NCBI GenBank assembly: GCA_049294415.1
Contig: JBAQCS010000049.1
Coordinates: 1 to 8,850 of the forward strand
Direction of reading: 5' to 3'
From: JAEZRQ01 sp049294415
GTDB lineage: Bacteria; Patescibacteriota; Patescibacteriia; Patescibacteriales; UBA12465
DNA: 8,850 bases
A model generated the notes under the pieces. It saw only the letters and a list, made by a program, of their open reading frames with translations. It ran no database searches and was not told the DNA's origin. This document shows positions 5,465 to 8,850 of this stretch, one piece after another (the first letter of the stretch is position 1; each line of letters opens with the position of its first letter). The position numbers and the translations under genes are program-made.

Positions 5465-6388
5465 TTAGTTCCAAGTATAATTATCAAAAATCCAATTAAC
5501 TAAAGTTCTCGTTTCTTTAAAGCGATCATTTTTACCATTGCTATTTAAAACTACAGAAATAATTTCTTCTTTAGTTTCATCGGCAAATTTACCAACAAAA
5601 CAATATCCAGCTCCTTCAGTATAACCTGTTTTACCACCTAGAATATTAATCTTATCCCCAGAATCGCCATAAAGCAAGTAGTCGGTAGAATCGATTTTTT
5701 TAGCTCGCCCCTCCTTAGTTTCGAAGCCATAATCCTTAATAGTAGTGGTTTTCCTTATTTCTTCGTGCGACAGGGCCTCTTTAGCCAGTCTAGCGATATC
5801 ACGAGCAGTTGAGACGTTTCTTTCTGACAACCCAGTTGGCTCAGAAAAATTAGTATCAAATAAACCTAACTTATTAGCCTTCTCATTCATCGCTGCCACA
5901 AATTCTTTTTCACTTAGTTTTGTAGCGTGAACTAAAGCCATCGTGGCACCGTTGTCCGATGCTATTAAGGCGGTGTGCCAAATATCTTTTACGGCTACAG
6001 TTTCACCAGTAAACAAATTATTCTTACCACCTAAAACATTATCATCTGGAGTAACTACATATTCCGTGTCCCAACCAGGATTATGGTCTAAGAATACTAA
6101 TACAGTCATCAGTTTAGTAATACTGGCAATTGGTTGTTTAGCTACAGAATTTTTCTCATATAAAAAAGTGTTATCCTTCACTAGTAATACAGCACCACTA
6201 GAAGCAGTTAAGTTAACGTCCTGTGCTCCTTCTTTCTTACGATAAACCGGCAAAGGCTTACTATCTGGCAAACGATGGGAAATAGCTGGACGGCACTGAC
6301 CGTAAAAAACCATAGCAGTCGCTGGCTTAAAATCAAAGTCAGCAAAAAGCAAGGCGCTTAAGCAATTTATAATTAATGACAAATACAT
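5465..6388 (-). CDS. D-alanyl-D-alanine carboxypeptidase (peptidase S11, PBP5/DacA-like), short form
   Basis: A penicillin-binding serine peptidase that removes the terminal D-Ala from peptidoglycan stem peptides outside the membrane. All three active-site motifs are present: SITK (89-92, nucleophile Ser89 and Lys92), SDN (144-146) and KTG (253-255). The 307-residue length ends just after the catalytic domain, so the C-terminal beta domain and membrane-anchoring helix of E. coli PBP5 are missing. The N-terminus has a hydrophobic segment (about 2-16) that could be a signal peptide or anchor, but the chosen ATG leaves it without the usual basic residues. The codons just upstream read FFKKT in frame with no ATG, GTG or TTG available before a stop. 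It follows scpB by 20 nt (a T7A7 tract) and precedes the GtrA-like gene by 3 nt. Specificity (carboxypeptidase or endopeptidase) is inferred from the family. Confidence 0.93.
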   Translation of the reverse strand: MYLSLIINCLSALLFADFDFKPATAMVFYGQCRPAISHRLPDSKPLPVYRKKEGAQDVNLTASSGAVLLVKDNTFLYEKNSVAKQPIASITKLMTVLVFLDHNPGWDTEYVVTPDDNVLGGKNNLFTGETVAVKDIWHTALIASDNGATMALVHATKLSEKEFVAAMNEKANKLGLFDTNFSEPTGLSERNVSTARDIARLAKEALSHEEIRKTTTIKDYGFETKEGRAKKIDSTDYLLYGDSGDKINILGGKTGYTEGAGYCFVGKFADETKEEIISVVLNSNGKNDRFKETRTLVNWIFDNYTWN

Positions 6389-6408
6389 TGTTTTTTTAAA
6401 AAAATAAT

Positions 6409-6960
6409 TTAAACCGGCATGTCTAATGACCTAGATAATACTTGGTCAATAGTTTCTTCCTTGTGCAACTTCTCGTAATCAGGTAATTCAGTAATAGCGG
6501 AAATGCCTAGGAACTTAATAAAATCTAGAGTAACAGCATAAAAATTTTCATTCTTCTGCTTATCCATTTTTTCCTCAATCAGTCCTCGAAGTAATAAATT
6601 TCTTAGAATCAAAGAACAATTAACACCACGGATTCTTTCTAAATCTAATTTAGCAATTGGTCCGCGATAAGCAATAATAGTTAAAGTTTCTAAACTTGGC
6701 TGTGATAGCTCACCGCTAGTTTCATCTCTTAAAAATTTAGCCACTAGTTCTGTATTATCGCTACTAGTAGTTAATTGATATTGATTGTTATTATTAATTA
6801 ACATGAAGCCTCGTTCTTGTTCTTTATATTCTTGAGCTAAAACAGTTAAAGCACTTTCTACTTCCGAAGTTTTAGTTTCAGTTAAATCGGCTAGTTCTTT
6901 AATAGATAATGGTTTAGCCGAAACAAATAATAATGATTCGAGTTGTGATTGTAAGGTCAT
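6409..6960 (-). CDS. scpB: Segregation and condensation protein B
   Basis: A winged-helix kite protein that, as a dimer, binds ScpA and regulates the SMC complex during chromosome condensation and segregation; cytoplasmic, on the nucleoid. 183 residues, usual for the family. Seen: N-terminal winged helix LESLLFVSAKPLSIKELADL (8-27) followed by helix-wing EVESALTVLAQEY (33-45) and YQLTT (61-65). The hallmark second-domain segment is LSQPSLETLTIIAYRGPI (85-102), then RIRGVNCS (109-116; the usual RGVN) and LLLRGLIEE (122-130). The tail (150-183) is less conserved. The start is the ATG at 6958-6960, 3 nt after the scpA stop, without a Shine-Dalgarno sequence; coupling to scpA translation is likely. 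The smc gene is not in this window. Confidence 0.96.
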   Translation of the reverse strand: MTLQSQLESLLFVSAKPLSIKELADLTETKTSEVESALTVLAQEYKEQERGFMLINNNNQYQLTTSSDNTELVAKFLRDETSGELSQPSLETLTIIAYRGPIAKLDLERIRGVNCSLILRNLLLRGLIEEKMDKQKNENFYAVTLDFIKFLGISAITELPDYEKLHKEETIDQVLSRSLDMPV

Positions 6961-6963
6961 ATT

Positions 6964-7719
6964 TTAATTACTTAAATTATTTTCTGAATCGTCTTTATCA
7001 TCTCTAAAAAGAACATGAATTTCACTAAACAGTTCTCCTTGCTCAAATAATAATTCACGTTGCTTAGCTAATTCTAAAACAGCCAAGAAACTAACAATTA
7101 CTTCCGTCTTACTCTGAGCTCCTTTTAAGAACTGAGAAAAACTAAAACGTAATTTTTGAGCTAACAGTTTGCGAATATGATCAATACGTTCATCAATACT
7201 AATTTTTGGTTCTAATTTTTTTTCATCCAACGTCTCTTCTTTAACCATTAAGCGACCAAGCAGAGCTAAAAACTTTTCATTAAGTAAAGCTGAATCTAAA
7301 TTATTAGGAGCATTGAAAGCTGGTGTAGCCGCTTTAAAGCGACGGAAATTTTTATTGAGTACTAATGGTGAAAATAAAAACTTCTTAGCACCAATGAGTT
7401 CAGCAATCTTAACGCTCGCTTCAATAAACTCTTTATACATTCTTAGGCGCCCCTCCAGTTCAGTAATTTCCTCCTCTTCTTCAGCGCTCACTAAATATGG
7501 CAATAATGCTTTCGATTTAATAAAAAGCAATTTAGCAGCAATGACTAAAAAATCAGCCATCTCTTCTGGGCCAATATTACCAGCGGTTTCTATGTAAGCT
7601 AAATACTCATCAGCAATTTTAGCTAAGGCAATTTCGGTAATATCCATTTCTTCTTGCTCAATTAATTTAAGCAAGATACCAAGTGGTCCTTGAAACTTTT
7701 CAGTCGTAATTTCCATCAT
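6964..7719 (-). CDS. scpA: Segregation and condensation protein A (kleisin)
   Basis: The kleisin subunit that bridges the SMC dimer and recruits ScpB. 251 residues, typical. Seen: the N-terminal SMC-neck-binding helices with FQGPLGILLKLIEQEEMDI (9-27), where most homologues have GPLD rather than GPLG. Next comes the helix EEMADFLVIAAKLLFIKSKALLP (about 52-74), then an acidic patch AEEEEEITELE and a linker. The C-terminal winged helix follows, with TEVIVSFLAVLELAKQRELLFEQ and the closing ELFSEIHV. The ORF opens with two consecutive ATG codons (7717-7719 and 7714-7716); either may be used. It starts 3 nt after the DUF5671 gene's stop and ends 3 nt before scpB. scpA-scpB adjacency is the standard arrangement and strongly supports both calls. 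Confidence 0.96.
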   Translation of the reverse strand: MMEITTEKFQGPLGILLKLIEQEEMDITEIALAKIADEYLAYIETAGNIGPEEMADFLVIAAKLLFIKSKALLPYLVSAEEEEEITELEGRLRMYKEFIEASVKIAELIGAKKFLFSPLVLNKNFRRFKAATPAFNAPNNLDSALLNEKFLALLGRLMVKEETLDEKKLEPKISIDERIDHIRKLLAQKLRFSFSQFLKGAQSKTEVIVSFLAVLELAKQRELLFEQGELFSEIHVLFRDDKDDSENNLSN

Positions 7720-7722
7720 AGA

Positions 7723-8718
7723 TTAAAATTTGGTTGGAACAGCTTGATTCCATAATTCACCTTTAACACATTGATAACCAGCCAAATGATTTTTACTAAT
7801 AGGTCCGGAATAAGCGTTCTTATCATTATTACGACTATCAGTTCTAAACTCAGCACAAAATTCAAAAGTCTTTTCTCCAGTCTTTTTGTAATCAATAGCC
7901 TTGTTAGTTTCTGGATCAACAAAAGATTTGGTGTCTAAGAAAATGTCGGCATTACTTTTAATCTGTTCCAGATTTTCTGGTAAAGTTTTAGTCTTTTCGT
8001 AATAAGTATTAACAGCACTTTCTAAGCTATAAATATTATTAATAACGATTTGATCTAATCTTTTAGCACGAGCTACCTTTGGTGATTCAACAAAGAACCA
8101 AGCAGCAATAAAAGCAGCAAAAACTAAAGCCGCGGTGGCGAAAAAGAAAATTTTAACTATCTTGTTTTTTTCAGTAACATTATCACGTTTAATATCGTAA
8201 AAATAAAAAGAGAAAACTAAAGCCGCAATCACAATCATAGACAGAGCTTTTAAGATAAAGCTAGTTGTTAATTCTCCTGATAAAAAATTATTCATGATAC
8301 CAATAAACACTCCCAAAATAATTAGAGAGGAAACTAAAATAATAAAATAAGTTAGCCAACGTCTCACAGCTGATTCTTTATCTAAGTCTCCGCTCTGCAA
8401 ACCTTTATTAATCAAATAAGACATTAAGTAAAAAATTGGGCCAGCAATAAATAAAGCGGAAATAGCAAACTTAAATTGACCATCAACACTGTTATAACTT
8501 AGGGCATCAGAAATGGATTTATCAATAATCCCAAAAGCAATCATTCCCACTGATAAGGCAGTGAAAATCAAAGCTACCAGCGACAACAAGTAATAAAACG
8601 CATACTTAGCACTGTTGTGATTGTTCATATTATTTAAATTATTATTAGAAGCCGATATAGCTATAACTATAAAGACTACAAAAAGTAATAAAGCTAGCAT
8701 TATAAGACCAGAAATCAT
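7723..8718 (-). CDS. DUF5671-type polytopic membrane protein with extracytoplasmic C-terminal domain
   Basis: A 331-residue protein of unknown function. Seen: six likely membrane helices (about 3-22, 38-64, 84-103, 121-142, 154-174, 188-210). The second helix motif AKYAFYYLLSLVALIFTALSVGMIAF (37-62) resembles the DUF5671 domain found in many Candidate Phyla Radiation genomes. The last 120 residues are soluble: ESPKVARAKRLDQIVINNIYSLESAVNTYYEKTKTLP (211-247), then VDPETNKAIDYKKTGEKTFEFCAEF (267-291). This layout, an amphipathic helix with a 'YY..TK.LP' end and then 'DPET...Y.Y....FE.CA', is like the globular part of type IV pseudopilins but without their cleaved leader. Cys288 and Cys317 could form a disulfide outside the membrane. 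It starts 3 nt after asnS and ends 3 nt before scpA. Topology and function are inferred. Confidence 0.85.
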   Translation of the reverse strand: MISGLIMLALLLFVVFIVIAISASNNNLNNMNNHNSAKYAFYYLLSLVALIFTALSVGMIAFGIIDKSISDALSYNSVDGQFKFAISALFIAGPIFYLMSYLINKGLQSGDLDKESAVRRWLTYFIILVSSLIILGVFIGIMNNFLSGELTTSFILKALSMIVIAALVFSFYFYDIKRDNVTEKNKIVKIFFFATAALVFAAFIAAWFFVESPKVARAKRLDQIVINNIYSLESAVNTYYEKTKTLPENLEQIKSNADIFLDTKSFVDPETNKAIDYKKTGEKTFEFCAEFRTDSRNNDKNAYSGPISKNHLAGYQCVKGELWNQAVPTKF

Positions 8719-8721
8719 AGA

Positions 8722-8850
8722 TTAGAAATCAGCATTTTTAGGCGTACGAGGAAATGGAATAACATCACGAATATTGGCCATACCAGTTAAATACATAATG
8801 GCTCTTTCAAAGCCTAAACCAAAACCAGCATGTTGTACTGAACCATATTT
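8722..8850 (-). CDS. asnS: Asparaginyl-tRNA synthetase, C-terminal 42 residues
   Basis: The 3' end of a gene that begins beyond the window. The 42 residues contain class II synthetase motif 3, HAGFGLGFERAIMYLTG (7-23), with the ATP-binding Arg16. They end in NIRDVIPFPRTPKNADF, the characteristic AsnRS C-terminus; AspRS and LysRS of the same subclass end differently. The enzyme charges tRNA-Asn with asparagine in the cytoplasm. Its presence suggests direct charging rather than sole reliance on the GatCAB amidation route. Its substrate gene, tRNA-Asn(GUU) with an intron in the anticodon, lies at 886-1200. The stop codon is 3 nt before the DUF5671 start. Confidence 0.92.
   Translation of the reverse strand, partial: KYGSVQHAGFGLGFERAIMYLTGMANIRDVIPFPRTPKNADF

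Noticed and set aside
5745..6245. Two plus-strand frames (61 and 100 codons)
   Set aside because: Antisense to the carboxypeptidase active-site region; they are mirror frames of a conserved gene.
6391..6404. Terminator or operator at T7A7 between scpB and the carboxypeptidase gene
   Set aside because: No stem with G-C pairs or loop; simple homopolymer tracts in a 20-nt operon gap.
7313..7597. Plus-strand 94-codon frame
   Set aside because: Antisense to scpA, with no independent start signals.
7716..7922. Minus-strand 68-codon frame overlapping the DUF5671 gene
   Set aside because: Lies in another frame within the conserved C-terminal domain of a well-supported gene; low-complexity composition.

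Overview
The window looks like a chromosomal segment of an A+T-rich bacterium of the Candidate Phyla Radiation (Patescibacteria). This is inferred from tightly packed short genes, almost no Shine-Dalgarno sequences, a DUF5671-type protein, a very lysine-rich N-terminal extension on the primary sigma factor, and a tRNA gene split by a group I intron. Every full-length gene reads through with the standard code. All recognised genes lie on the minus strand, so transcription runs from high to low coordinates.

Right and centre (8850 down to 1291): a compact gene string runs asnS (3' end only) - DUF5671 membrane protein - scpA - scpB - D-Ala-D-Ala carboxypeptidase - GtrA-like membrane protein - conserved small protein of unknown function - dnaG - rpoD. 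Gaps are 3 to 20 nt, with one 41-nt overlap, and the string closes with a rho-independent hairpin at 1291-1316. It joins translation (AsnRS), chromosome condensation (ScpAB with SMC), envelope trimming, replication priming (DnaG) and transcription initiation (sigma-70). The dnaG-rpoD pair is the classical macromolecular-synthesis core.

Middle left (1283 down to 846): a strong promoter (TTGACA, 16 nt, TAAAAT) starts just past the rpoD terminator and drives a single transcript. That transcript is tRNA-Asn(GUU) interrupted by a 243-nt ORF-less group I intron between anticodon bases U35 and U36. A hairpin terminator at 846-878 ends it. Helices P1 to P9 can be drawn from the sequence, including P7.1/P7.2 elements that suggest a group IA-like fold rather than the IC3 type usual in bacterial tRNAs. 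This is the most notable object in the window. The same genome encodes AsnRS (right edge), whose substrate depends on this splicing.

Left (840 to 1): a visibly more A+T-rich stretch lies immediately 3' of the tRNA. It has a two-helix membrane protein with a possible bacterial PH-like domain and the first 51 codons of a probable KAP-type P-loop NTPase cut by the window edge. These look like accessory, possibly transferred, genes beside a tRNA.
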